DNA of 11,141 bases. Source: DUAL01 sp964452095. GTDB lineage: Bacteria > Bacteroidota > Bacteroidia > Flavobacteriales > BACL11. Positions 1 through 6,392 of the stretch are shown in pieces. Position 1 is the first letter of the stretch. The number at the start of each line of letters is the position of its first letter. Below the pieces are notes generated by a model. The model was not told where the DNA came from. It was given only the letters and a program-made list of their open reading frames with translations, and made no database searches. The position numbers were made by a program, and so were the translations under genes. Where the stretch lies: assembly GCA_964452095.1 (NCBI GenBank), contig CAYVKX010000066.1, positions 1 through 11,141 on the forward strand, written 5' to 3'.

Positions 1-505
1 TAGAGCTCATACGAGCATTGTTTCGGAACATTCTTCCAAAGTGTTCTTTGTCAGGAAAAATTTCATCTTGCATAGGTAAAAATACCCCAGCAGAATCTAC
101 CAAGTAGATAATTGGCAATCTGTTTTCCATTGCAATTTCTTGCAAACGCAAATTCTTTTTTGCTGTAATAGGGAACCAAGCCCCTGCTTTTACAGTAGCA
201 TCATTAGCTACAACAATACATTGTCTATCTTCAATGTAAGTAATTCCTGCAACTACACCTCCTGATGGACACCCGCCATATTCAGCATACATTCCTTCCC
301 CTACAAAAGCACCAATTTCTAAGAAGTTAACATCCGTGTCTTTTAAGTACTCAATTCTTTCTCTGGCAGTAAGTTTTCCTTTTGAGTGTTGCTTTTCTAT
401 CTTATTTTTTCCTCATCCCAAAGCTACTTGAGCATGCTTTCTTTTCATTTCTGAGATTAATAATCTCAAACTATCGTCATTTTTGTTGAATTCTAATTTG
501 GCCAT
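1..505 (-). CDS. Acyl-CoA carboxylase, carboxyltransferase (beta) subunit, N-terminal part; in-frame TGA at codon 31
   Basis: This is the 5' portion (168 codons seen) of a biotin-dependent acyl-CoA carboxylase carboxyltransferase subunit, which moves carboxyl groups from biotin to a short acyl-CoA (propionyl- or methylcrotonyl-CoA type). Visible family hallmarks are KLTARERIEYL (about residues 44-54), the glycine-rich AEYGGCPSGGVVAGI (about 74-88), and LVDSAGVFLPMQ followed by EIFPDKEHFGR (about 135-158). The last motifs resemble methylcrotonyl-CoA carboxylase beta more than propionyl-CoA carboxylase, but the exact substrate cannot be fixed from this part. The ATG at 505 gives the expected family N-terminus. 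Codon 31 is TGA (413-415), in a stretch ALG-stop-GKNKIEKQHSKGK where the family has two or three glycines. Frame and similarity continue on both sides, so this is one substitution (GGA to TGA would suffice) and not a frameshift. Without readthrough the gene would be inactive. The gene continues past the left edge; members are usually about 510-550 aa. Confidence 0.88.
413..415 (-). other. In-frame TGA inside the acyl-CoA carboxylase gene
   Basis: Read on the minus strand, the codon after GCT TTG GGA is TGA, followed by GGA AAA AAT. The reading frame has no other stop between 505 and the left edge. Homologues have glycine at this position, so a C-to-A change on the plus strand at 415 would explain it. 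Confidence 0.85.
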
Positions 506-520
506 GCTATAATTTTTTTA

Positions 521-528
521 CAAAAGTA
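521..528 (-). promoter_or_regulatory. Candidate Bacteroidota -7 promoter element for the carboxylase gene
   Basis: On the minus strand this reads TACTTTTG, a full match to the Bacteroidota -7 consensus TAnnTTTG. It ends 15 bases before the ATG at 505, in the 78-base gap after the WbqC gene, so the carboxylase may have its own promoter with a very short leader. I see no convincing -33 TTTG box at the right distance, which lowers confidence. Confidence 0.4.
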
Positions 529-583
529 AAAAATAGATATTAGATATGAGTACTTAGGTGATAGACTTATTTTGTCTCAAATC

Positions 584-1207
584 TTAAATCTCAATACTAA
601 GATATAAATTATGTAAATAATCTGAACTCTCAGGGCCTAAATTAAAGAGTAAATCAAGGATTGATAAGTTTGGGATAAAGCCACATTTACTTTCAAAAAC
701 TTGGTGGTATTTTTCTTGGTTTTTTATTTGGAATGAGGCGTTTCTAAAATCATTTAACTCTCCTTGTTTTTGGTAGGATTTTGTTAAAATGCTATTGTTT
801 TTTTCTTGCAAACATTTAAAAACAACTTCTTGCAATTTCAGGTTAAAATCTAAAAGGAATTCTTGTTTTTCCTCAAAAAGTGGAGCAAATAAATCTTCAA
901 AAAACTCAAAATAAGCAGAGGAGCGATAAGCACTGCAAATAGATTTCCAATGCTGTTTTTGCCAAGGGTGATGATAAGCAATTCGTATATCTTTTATTAG
1001 CGTTTTACTGCTTGCTTTTCTTTGCTTTGGAACGCTTAAAATAAGCCGGCCATTTGCACCATAAATTTCACATCTATTTCTGATGCTTTGTTTTACAAAA
1101 TGCTCGTATTGTTCAATTGCACAATTTTCGTTTTGCAGCAAAATAGCATAATATCCAATAGGAGCAAAGTAGGAGGTAGGCAGTAAGAAAGAATTATTTA
1201 ACTCCAT
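584..1207 (-). CDS. WbqC-family protein
   Basis: A 207-aa protein of the WbqC-like family. Some members lie in polysaccharide gene clusters and are thought to act in sugar or glycolipid biosynthesis, but the biochemical role of the flavobacterial lepB-linked member is not established. Recognisable features are PTSYFAPIGYYAILLQ near the N-terminus, KQSIRNRCEIYGANGRLILSVP (about 40-61), the HPWQKQHWKSICSAYRSSAYFEFFED block (about 80-105), and the C-terminal NLSILDLLFNLGPES. No signal peptide or membrane segment is seen, so it is probably cytosolic. I chose the ATG at 1207; a TTG lies one codon upstream. The start overlaps the lepB stop by 14 bases, suggesting translational coupling. The last few codons lie in AT-rich, repeat-like DNA that continues into the intergenic region. 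Confidence 0.88.
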   Translation of the reverse strand: MELNNSFLLPTSYFAPIGYYAILLQNENCAIEQYEHFVKQSIRNRCEIYGANGRLILSVPKQRKASSKTLIKDIRIAYHHPWQKQHWKSICSAYRSSAYFEFFEDLFAPLFEEKQEFLLDFNLKLQEVVFKCLQEKNNSILTKSYQKQGELNDFRNASFQIKNQEKYHQVFESKCGFIPNLSILDLLFNLGPESSDYLHNLYLSIEI

Positions 1208-2456
1208 CAAAAAGACGATTCCACCTAACTTTTTTCAATCCTTTAGCATTTTTATCCCAACTCATCCAGATAAATAATGCTTTCCCTACCACATGGTCTT
1301 CCGGAACAAAACCCCAAAAACGACTATCAGCAGAATTATGGCGATTATCACCCATCAACCAATAATAATTCATCTGGAAAGTGTAAGAAGTTACTACTAC
1401 ATTATTAATACGGATCTCTCCACCAACAATCTTAACTTCATTACCTTCATACCTTTGAATTACATCTTTATAAAGTGGTAAATTCTCGGTAGTCAGATTA
1501 ATAGTAACCCCTGCTTTTGGAATAGTTAGGGGACCGTAATTATCCTCATTCCAAGCAAAATTTTTGCTGTGCGGATAAATATATTCTTCAAACTTTCCAC
1601 TTTTTTTTACCCTTTGATTAATGGATTGAACATTTGGAAAGGTCTTTAAAGCATCTCTGCTTTTATCGGTAAGCGTAAGTTGATATTCATTCTGATTTCT
1701 GCCATAGCCACCTTCTGTGATATCATATTTTTCATACAAAATTTTAGGATTAAAACCAGTTCCTTTGGTTTTCACATTATAATGATATTGCTTTTTCATC
1801 CCTTCAGGTTCTTCTTGCGGATTTCCATTTACCATCAATTGCCCATCAATTACTTCAATCTCATCTCCAGGAAGTCCCACACATCTTTTTATGTAATTTT
1901 CTTTTTTATCAATTGGTCGCCCTTGCGTTTCGGCAGGCCAATTAAATACTACACAATCGTTTCTTTTAACTTGCCCAAAACCTTTCATTCGGTAATAAGG
2001 TAATTTTACATCTTCAGAATAGGATTTTCCCCCTAAAACCGGCATAGTATGATGCACAAGTGGAAAGGCAAGAGGAGTCATTGGTACTCTAGGACCATAG
2101 CTGACTTTACTTACAAAAAGGAAATCGCCAATGAGTAATGATTTTTCCATTGATGAAGTGGGAATAGTGTATGCTTCAATCAAGAATGTGCGTAAAATTG
2201 TTGCAGCAATTACAGCAAAAAGTATAGCATCAAACCAACTTCTTAATTCACTTTTTTTCTTTTTTGCTTTCTTTACTCTTTTCTTCCAAAAGGTATAATT
2301 AAAGGTGTGCCAAAAAAGGTGGTCGCCCACAAAAAGAGGGATAAAATAAAGCCACTCTCCACCAATTGCGTACACAATCAAACTCCACAAAACAGTAAAC
2401 AAAATAAACATCACTACCTTGAAGAATCTCCCTAATTTTTCTTTTAATTTTTCCAT
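1194..2456 (-). CDS. lepB: Signal peptidase I
   Basis: A 420-aa S26A signal peptidase, the inner-membrane Ser/Lys protease that removes N-terminal signal peptides from exported proteins. Hydrophobic segments lie at about residues 12-32, 34-50 and 74-94. Box B is IPTSSMEKSLLIGDFLFVSK, giving Ser102 as nucleophile. Box D is NYIKRCVGLPGD, giving Lys190 as general base. Box E is GDNRHNSADSRFWGFVP from about residue 369. About 150 residues separate box D from box E, far more than in compact enzymes; long insertions here are usual in Bacteroidota LepB, so I do not regard it as odd. It lies 26 bases downstream of dapB and overlaps the WbqC gene by 14 bases. The ATG at 2456 gives a basic start (MEKLKEKLGR) before the first membrane helix. 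Confidence 0.96.
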   Translation of the reverse strand: MEKLKEKLGRFFKVVMFILFTVLWSLIVYAIGGEWLYFIPLFVGDHLFWHTFNYTFWKKRVKKAKKKKSELRSWFDAILFAVIAATILRTFLIEAYTIPTSSMEKSLLIGDFLFVSKVSYGPRVPMTPLAFPLVHHTMPVLGGKSYSEDVKLPYYRMKGFGQVKRNDCVVFNWPAETQGRPIDKKENYIKRCVGLPGDEIEVIDGQLMVNGNPQEEPEGMKKQYHYNVKTKGTGFNPKILYEKYDITEGGYGRNQNEYQLTLTDKSRDALKTFPNVQSINQRVKKSGKFEEYIYPHSKNFAWNEDNYGPLTIPKAGVTINLTTENLPLYKDVIQRYEGNEVKIVGGEIRINNVVVTSYTFQMNYYWLMGDNRHNSADSRFWGFVPEDHVVGKALFIWMSWDKNAKGLKKVRWNRLFDGVK

Positions 2457-2482
2457 AATCTTAAAAACGATTTTTTTCTTTT

Positions 2483-3151
2483 TTATTGTGCTAATACATC
2501 TTTCATGCTAAAAACACCTTTTTTGTCAATAATCCATTCGGCTGCAATAATTGCTCCCATTGCAAATCCATCTCTGTTTTTTGCAGTGTGTTTTAGTTCA
2601 ATTTCATCAACTTCTGAAGTGTAATTGATGATATGTGTTCCAGGAACATCATCAATTCTATCAGCAGTAATTATTGGTGAAGTATTTGTTATCTTCTCCA
2701 TTTGTTCGCCCAATGTAATAGCTGTACCACTTGGGGAATCTAATTTCTGGGTATGATGTACTTCATGAATTCTACTTTCATAATCATGATTTTTTATCAA
2801 TTGAGCTAACTTTTTATTCAGCTGGAAAAACAAATTCACTCCTAAACTAAAATTAGAAGCATATAAAAATGCTCCATTATTTTTATTACATAAATCTTTT
2901 GCTTCTTGCAACTTGTCGAGCCAAGCAGTTGTTCCAGAAATTACAGGAATGCCGCTATTTATCGCATGTGAAATATTCTCAAAAGCAGTAGAGGGCGTAC
3001 TAAAATCAATTGCCACATCAGCCGAACTTAAATCTATTGTATTTGCAGGATTTTCAGAGGAAGAAACACTAACAATTGTGTGTCCTTTTTCAGTAGCTAA
3101 TTCACTAATTCGCTTTCCCATTTTTCCATTTCCTAAAATTGCAATTTTCAT
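2483..3151 (-). CDS. dapB: 4-hydroxy-tetrahydrodipicolinate reductase
   Basis: A 222-aa DapB, slightly shorter than the 230-270 aa usual in other phyla. It is the NAD(P)H-dependent cytosolic reductase of the diaminopimelate pathway that supplies lysine and peptidoglycan precursors. The Rossmann nucleotide-binding loop GNGKMG is at residues 7-12. The conserved DFSTPS (49-54), SGTTAW (72-77), and ASNFSLGVN (98-106) follow. The active-site segment HEVHHTQKLDSPSGTA holds His132/His133 and Lys136, with the substrate-binding SGT at 141-143. The C-terminal KHTAKNRDGFAMGA block (187-200) is also typical. All key residues are present, so the enzyme should be active. The ATG at 3151 starts directly on the Rossmann beta strand, 10 bases after the DUF5683 stop. 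Confidence 0.96.
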   Translation of the reverse strand: MKIAILGNGKMGKRISELATEKGHTIVSVSSSENPANTIDLSSADVAIDFSTPSTAFENISHAINSGIPVISGTTAWLDKLQEAKDLCNKNNGAFLYASNFSLGVNLFFQLNKKLAQLIKNHDYESRIHEVHHTQKLDSPSGTAITLGEQMEKITNTSPIITADRIDDVPGTHIINYTSEVDEIELKHTAKNRDGFAMGAIIAAEWIIDKKGVFSMKDVLAQ

Positions 3152-3161
3152 AGCGGCAAAT

Positions 3162-3680
3162 CTACAAATTTAGAGTTAAACATAGTCCATTAAAATTTTG
3201 TGATGAAGTGGGGGTGATTTGCAAGGAAATATCATCTGATACATCATAATAAAAAAGGAGAGCATCTACTGAGTCATCTATAATATTTAAAATGTAAGTG
3301 CCTACCAAAAACATAATAGAAACCTCTCTGTTCCTTCTGTAAAAATCTTTCAAAATTATCAAATCGCCACTGCTGTATTGGCTCACAAAATCATCCACTG
3401 TATTTGGGTCAGTATCAATTCTAATTAAGTAGGCATCTTTGTATTGCTTATACTGATTATGATTATCATTGATGTAATAAGCAGAGGTTAAAAGTCCGAC
3501 ATAAATGATGGGGACTTTCCAATATTTTTTGTTATAGATTTGTCCAAGCCCTGGAAGTGCAGCCGATAGTAAAGCCGCTTTTTTTGGAGATTGTATGGGT
3601 TTAGAAATATCCTGTGCATTTGCAAAACAGATTAAAAAAAAGCAAAAAACAATGGTAGTTATTTGTGGTAAAAACCTCAA
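3162..3680 (-). CDS. DUF5683 family membrane protein
   Basis: A 172-aa protein of the DUF5683 family, which is of unknown function. An N-terminal signal peptide is evident (FLPQITTIVFCFFLICFANA, then QD). It is followed by the family signature KKAALLSAALPGLGQIYNKKYWKVPIIY (about 33-60), then a hydrophobic YVGLLTSAYYIN stretch, RRNREVSIMFLVGTYILNIIDDSVDALLFYYD (about 115-146), and a beta-like tail. It is probably exported to, or anchored in, the envelope. The start codon is TTG at 3680, overlapping the parB TGA (TTGA). No ATG exists upstream in frame, because a stop lies two codons before, and none exists before the signal peptide, so TTG with coupling to parB is the best choice. The position between parB and dapB is conserved in flavobacteria as I know them. 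Confidence 0.87.
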   Translation of the reverse strand: MRFLPQITTIVFCFFLICFANAQDISKPIQSPKKAALLSAALPGLGQIYNKKYWKVPIIYVGLLTSAYYINDNHNQYKQYKDAYLIRIDTDPNTVDDFVSQYSSGDLIILKDFYRRNREVSIMFLVGTYILNIIDDSVDALLFYYDVSDDISLQITPTSSQNFNGLCLTLNL

Positions 3681-4540
3681 GAATTATTTTTTATAAGTTC
3701 TATTATTTTTTCAAAATCTTCATCAGAATTAAAAGGAATAATTAGTTTTCCTTTTCCTTTTTTTTCAGTTTTCAAAAGCACTTCCGAATCCAGATACCTA
3801 GATAATTCATGCAATTTTCTTTGCTTATCAAAAGGCAAAGGAATAAGCTGTTTTTCTTTTTTTTGTTTGGAAGTTCTTTGGTAGCCACTTTCAGAAAATT
3901 CTTTTACTAATTGCTCCAATTCTCTTACCGAATAGCCATAAGCAACAGTATCGTGAAACAGATTTAATTGCGATTCTTCATCCTTTAATGAGAGTAATGC
4001 TCTTGCGTGTCCGCTACTAATTTCTCCTTTTTTTAATCCGTTTTGTATTTTAGTAGGAAGCTTTAATAATCTTAAAAAATTGGTAACGGTACTTCTGTTT
4101 TTCCCTACTCTTTCGCTACATTGTTCTTGCGTTAAGTTGCATTCTTCTATCAAACTTTTAAAGCTAAGTGCTATCTCGATTGGGTTCAAATCTCTTCTTT
4201 GGATATTTTCCACCAATGCCATTTCCAGCATTTCTTTATCGCTTGCTACTCGCACGAAAGCCGATATTTTATCAAGCCCTGCTATTTTTGATGCTCTTAA
4301 TCTTCTCTCGCCAGATATTAATTGGTATTTTTCAAAGCCCATTTTTCTTACTGTAATCGGCTGAATTACTCCTAACTCCCTTATGGAACTTGCTAATTCT
4401 TCTAATGCGTCTTCATCAAATTCTTTTCTAGGCTGAAAAGGATTGATTTCAATTTGGGAAATTTTTATTTCAGGGATATTTCCTGAACTTGGCAGAATAG
4501 CTCCTAATCCTCTTCCTAAACCATTTTGTTTTTTATTCAT
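3677..4540 (-). CDS. parB: Chromosome partitioning protein ParB (CTP-dependent clamp)
   Basis: A 287-aa ParB/Spo0J protein that binds parS, loads as a CTP-gated clamp and works with ParA to segregate the chromosome origin. The N-terminus GLGRGLGAIL (about 7-15) is the typical ParA-stimulating motif with Arg10. The ParB N-terminal domain contains NPFQPRKEFD (33-42), the CTP-binding GERRLRA (77-83) and ENIQRRDLNPIE (111-122). The helix-turn-helix LTQEQCSERVGKNRSTVTNF spans about 136-155, followed by LRLLKLP. The C-terminal dimerisation region is basic. I chose ATG at 4540, which overlaps the parA stop by 8 bases (ATGAATAA); a TTG three codons upstream is possible but less likely. It is coupled to DUF5683 by a 4-base overlap. 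Confidence 0.95.
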   Translation of the reverse strand: MNKKQNGLGRGLGAILPSSGNIPEIKISQIEINPFQPRKEFDEDALEELASSIRELGVIQPITVRKMGFEKYQLISGERRLRASKIAGLDKISAFVRVASDKEMLEMALVENIQRRDLNPIEIALSFKSLIEECNLTQEQCSERVGKNRSTVTNFLRLLKLPTKIQNGLKKGEISSGHARALLSLKDEESQLNLFHDTVAYGYSVRELEQLVKEFSESGYQRTSKQKKEKQLIPLPFDKQRKLHELSRYLDSEVLLKTEKKGKGKLIIPFNSDEDFEKIIELIKNNS

Positions 4541-5336
4541 CACTTTCAATCATTTCTTCTTGTGCTTTTTCTTTTGATATTTTTTGTGCTAATTCGTTTG
4601 CCAAATTCAAATAATTAATTGCACCCTTACTTGTTGCATCATGTATAATAATTGTTTCTCCATAAGATGGCGATTCTCCAAGGCGAACATTTCTATGAAT
4701 AATAGTTTTAAAAACCATATCTTGAAAATGCGATTTCACTTCCTCTACTACTTGGTTGGAAAGTCGCAAACGAGTATCGTACATTGTTAAAAGTAGGCCC
4801 TCAATTACTAAGTTTTTATTTAATCTTTGCTGAACAATTTTGATGGTATTTAGTAATTTTCCCAAACCCTCCAAAGCAAAATATTCGCATTGAATAGGCA
4901 CTATTACGCTATGGGATGCAGTTAAGGAATTTAGGGTAATAAGCCCAAGAGATGGGGCGCAATCAATGATGATAAAATCATAATCGTCAATAATTTCAGA
5001 AAGAGAATCCCTCATCATATATTCTCTATTTGGCAGATTTACTAATTCTAATTCTGCCCCAATCAAATCGATATGAGCCGGCAGAAGAAAAAGATTTGGC
5101 GTTTTTGTTTCTAAAATAATGTCCTTTGCCTTTACTTTTCCAAGCAAACATTCGTAAATCCCTTCCTTTATTTCTCTTGGGTCGTGCCCAACTCCAGAGG
5201 TAGCATTGGCTTGCGGATCGGCATCTACCAAAAGGACTTTCTTTTCTAACACTCCAAGTCCAGCTGCCAAATTCATAGCTGTTGTGGTTTAGCCAACGCC
5301 TCCTTTTTGGTTTGCTATTGCTATTATTTTTGCCAT
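4533..5336 (-). CDS. parA: Chromosome partitioning ATPase ParA/Soj, interrupted by TAA at the Walker A lysine
   Basis: A ParA/MinD-type ATPase of 267 codons that binds DNA non-specifically in its ATP form and drives ParB-parS movement. From the ATG at 5336 the frame reads MAKIIAIANQKGGVG, then TAA, then TTTAMNLAAGLG. The family has KGGVGKTTT, so codon 16 (5289-5291), the P-loop lysine, has become a stop; AAA to TAA is one substitution. The signature lysine K11 is intact. The rest is well conserved: LLVDADPQAN with D38 and D40 (Walker A'), DFIIIDCAPSLG with D125 (Walker B), QCEYFALEGLGKLL, and GESPSYGETI near the C-terminus. Restart at the ATG at 5276 would give a 247-aa protein with no P-loop, which could not bind ATP. 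First gene of the leftward operon, overlapping parB by 8 bases. Its promoter is unclear: the best element is TAGGATTG (5385-5392, minus strand), which is weak. Confidence 0.93.
5289..5291 (-). other. In-frame TAA replacing the ParA Walker A lysine codon
   Basis: Minus-strand codons here are GTT GGC TAA ACC ACA ACA. Every functional ParA has AAA or AAG (Lys) at the TAA position. The frame is intact on both sides, so it is a point change and not an indel: T to A at 5291 on the plus strand. Confidence 0.88.
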
Positions 5337-5458
5337 TTATTTTCTGTATTATTTACCTTTAATTAATTTTGATAAAAATACAATCAATCCTACTTTTAAT
5401 GAACCTTTATGTAATAGAATTATTAACAAAAAGAAAAGATAGTTGTTAGAAAGTAAGC

Positions 5459-5507
5459 AGAAGCCAGGAGACAGGATACAGAAGTCAGGAGATAGAAGTC
5501 AGGATAT
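5459..5507. repeat. Short imperfect tandem repeat in the parA upstream region
   Basis: Three copies of a 14-base unit are visible: AGAAGCCAGGAGAC (5459-5472), AGAAGTCAGGAGAT (5480-5493) and AGAAGTCAGGATAT (5494-5507). Copies two and three abut; copies one and two are separated by the 7-base AGGATAC, itself a half-unit. It is purine-rich on the plus strand and lies in the 213-base non-coding gap between the ORF ending at 5550 and the start of parA. Similar 'GAAGTCAGGA' low-complexity repeats occur between genes of other Bacteroidota. No coding or hairpin potential is seen. Confidence 0.7.
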
Positions 5508-5549
5508 AGTAGGGAGGAATTGAAATACTGAAATAAGGAATGGGCGTTT

Positions 5550-6392
5550 TTATTTTATCAAATCAAAATGCAGAATTTTAGATAAAACATGATTATCTAG
5601 TTTTTGAATGAGTGGTTTTAGTTCAGTATAATTTTTATCTGATAGAAGTTGATGTGCTTTTGAGTAATGAGGATTTGAATAACTTGCCACACTGTTATAA
5701 TTATCTTTAATTATTTGAATTAAGAAATTGGTTAGGAAGTGATGAAATTCAGTTACCATTTCTTCTTTCAGATAAATTTCGAAAAATTGTAATGATTTAG
5801 TATTGTTACCTAAATAGAAACTATTTATTGCAATACTAAAATCTATTAGAAAACACTTATCTGTATTTATCTTTGATTTTAGTTGTTGATATTTTTTTGA
5901 TTGATTTTCAATAAAAATTTGAGCTTTTTTGAATTCCTTATTTTTGATATAAACTAATATTTGATATAAAAAACAGTTTGAAAACAGCTTAGTATTAATA
6001 TCTTCATTTGATGAACATACGCTATTAATTAAATTTATTTGATTTTGCGTTTTTTCAAATAACGATTGACTAAATAGAGAATGAAGAAGATTTAATTGGC
6101 TTATAAAATAATTTGGTTCATTAGCCTTGTTATGCTTCTCTAGAAGAGCTATTTTTTGTTTTATTATTTTAAGATCGTCAGTATTGTGTTTAAAGTAATG
6201 ATAGTTCTTTTGAATAGATAAGTAGTTGTAGAAAGTATTAAAATCATCTTTATTTTTAAATGTTTTATTAGTGTTAGAGATTAAATTATTAAAATTAGGA
6301 TTTTTAAATAATAGACTTTGATTTTTACAAACAGTTTTTAATCCACAATGTGAAGTCAAAATAACCAAATATATTTTTATGATTTTTTGCAA
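5550..6392 (-). pseudogene. Probable truncated paralogue of the upstream helical protein; no ATG start
   Basis: An open frame of 280 codons whose only start candidate near the 5' end is TTG at 6392, six bases after an in-frame TGA. It has no methionine codon until about residue 210. It overlaps the end of the upstream gene by 68 bases in another frame. The product is Lys/Asn/Ile/Phe-rich and looks all alpha-helical, with no signal peptide. By eye, FYNYLSIQKNYHYFKHNTDD up to KTQNQINLINS parallels IYQYQCIQSQIAWAKQDMKA up to EFFNTLEKINS of the upstream protein, and later helices also pair. The N-terminal ~200 residues of the upstream protein have no counterpart. I therefore read it as a tandem duplicate that lost its 5' half by deletion. 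Alternatives are a gene translated from TTG by coupling, or a C-terminal part reached by a frameshift. The coding frame has not decayed, which argues for recent truncation or residual function. Confidence 0.55.

Noticed and set aside
20..31. Near-palindrome TGTTTCGGAACA resembling parS arms
   Set aside because: It lacks the central CACGTG and lies inside the conserved carboxylase coding sequence, whose codons explain it.
1410..1830. Long insertion between boxes D and E of LepB as a fused extra domain
   Set aside because: Extended insertions here are usual in Bacteroidota signal peptidases.
1293..2003. Plus-strand ORFs of 62 and 107 codons opposite lepB
   Set aside because: They are antisense to a strongly conserved gene, have no recognisable motifs and are typical AT-rich shadows.
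3952..3960. CGTGAAACA inside parB, matching half of the parS consensus
   Set aside because: Only the right half matches; the left half has one of seven bases and there is no CACGTG centre. No full parS was found by eye in the window.
2913..4364. Plus-strand ORFs opposite dapB and parB
   Set aside because: Shadows of conserved genes, without domains or plausible start context.
413..5291. Alternative genetic code (TGA as Gly, as in Gracilibacteria)
   Set aside because: The gene content is flavobacterial, the second interruption is TAA at a Lys site, and no other in-frame TGA is present in the genes seen.
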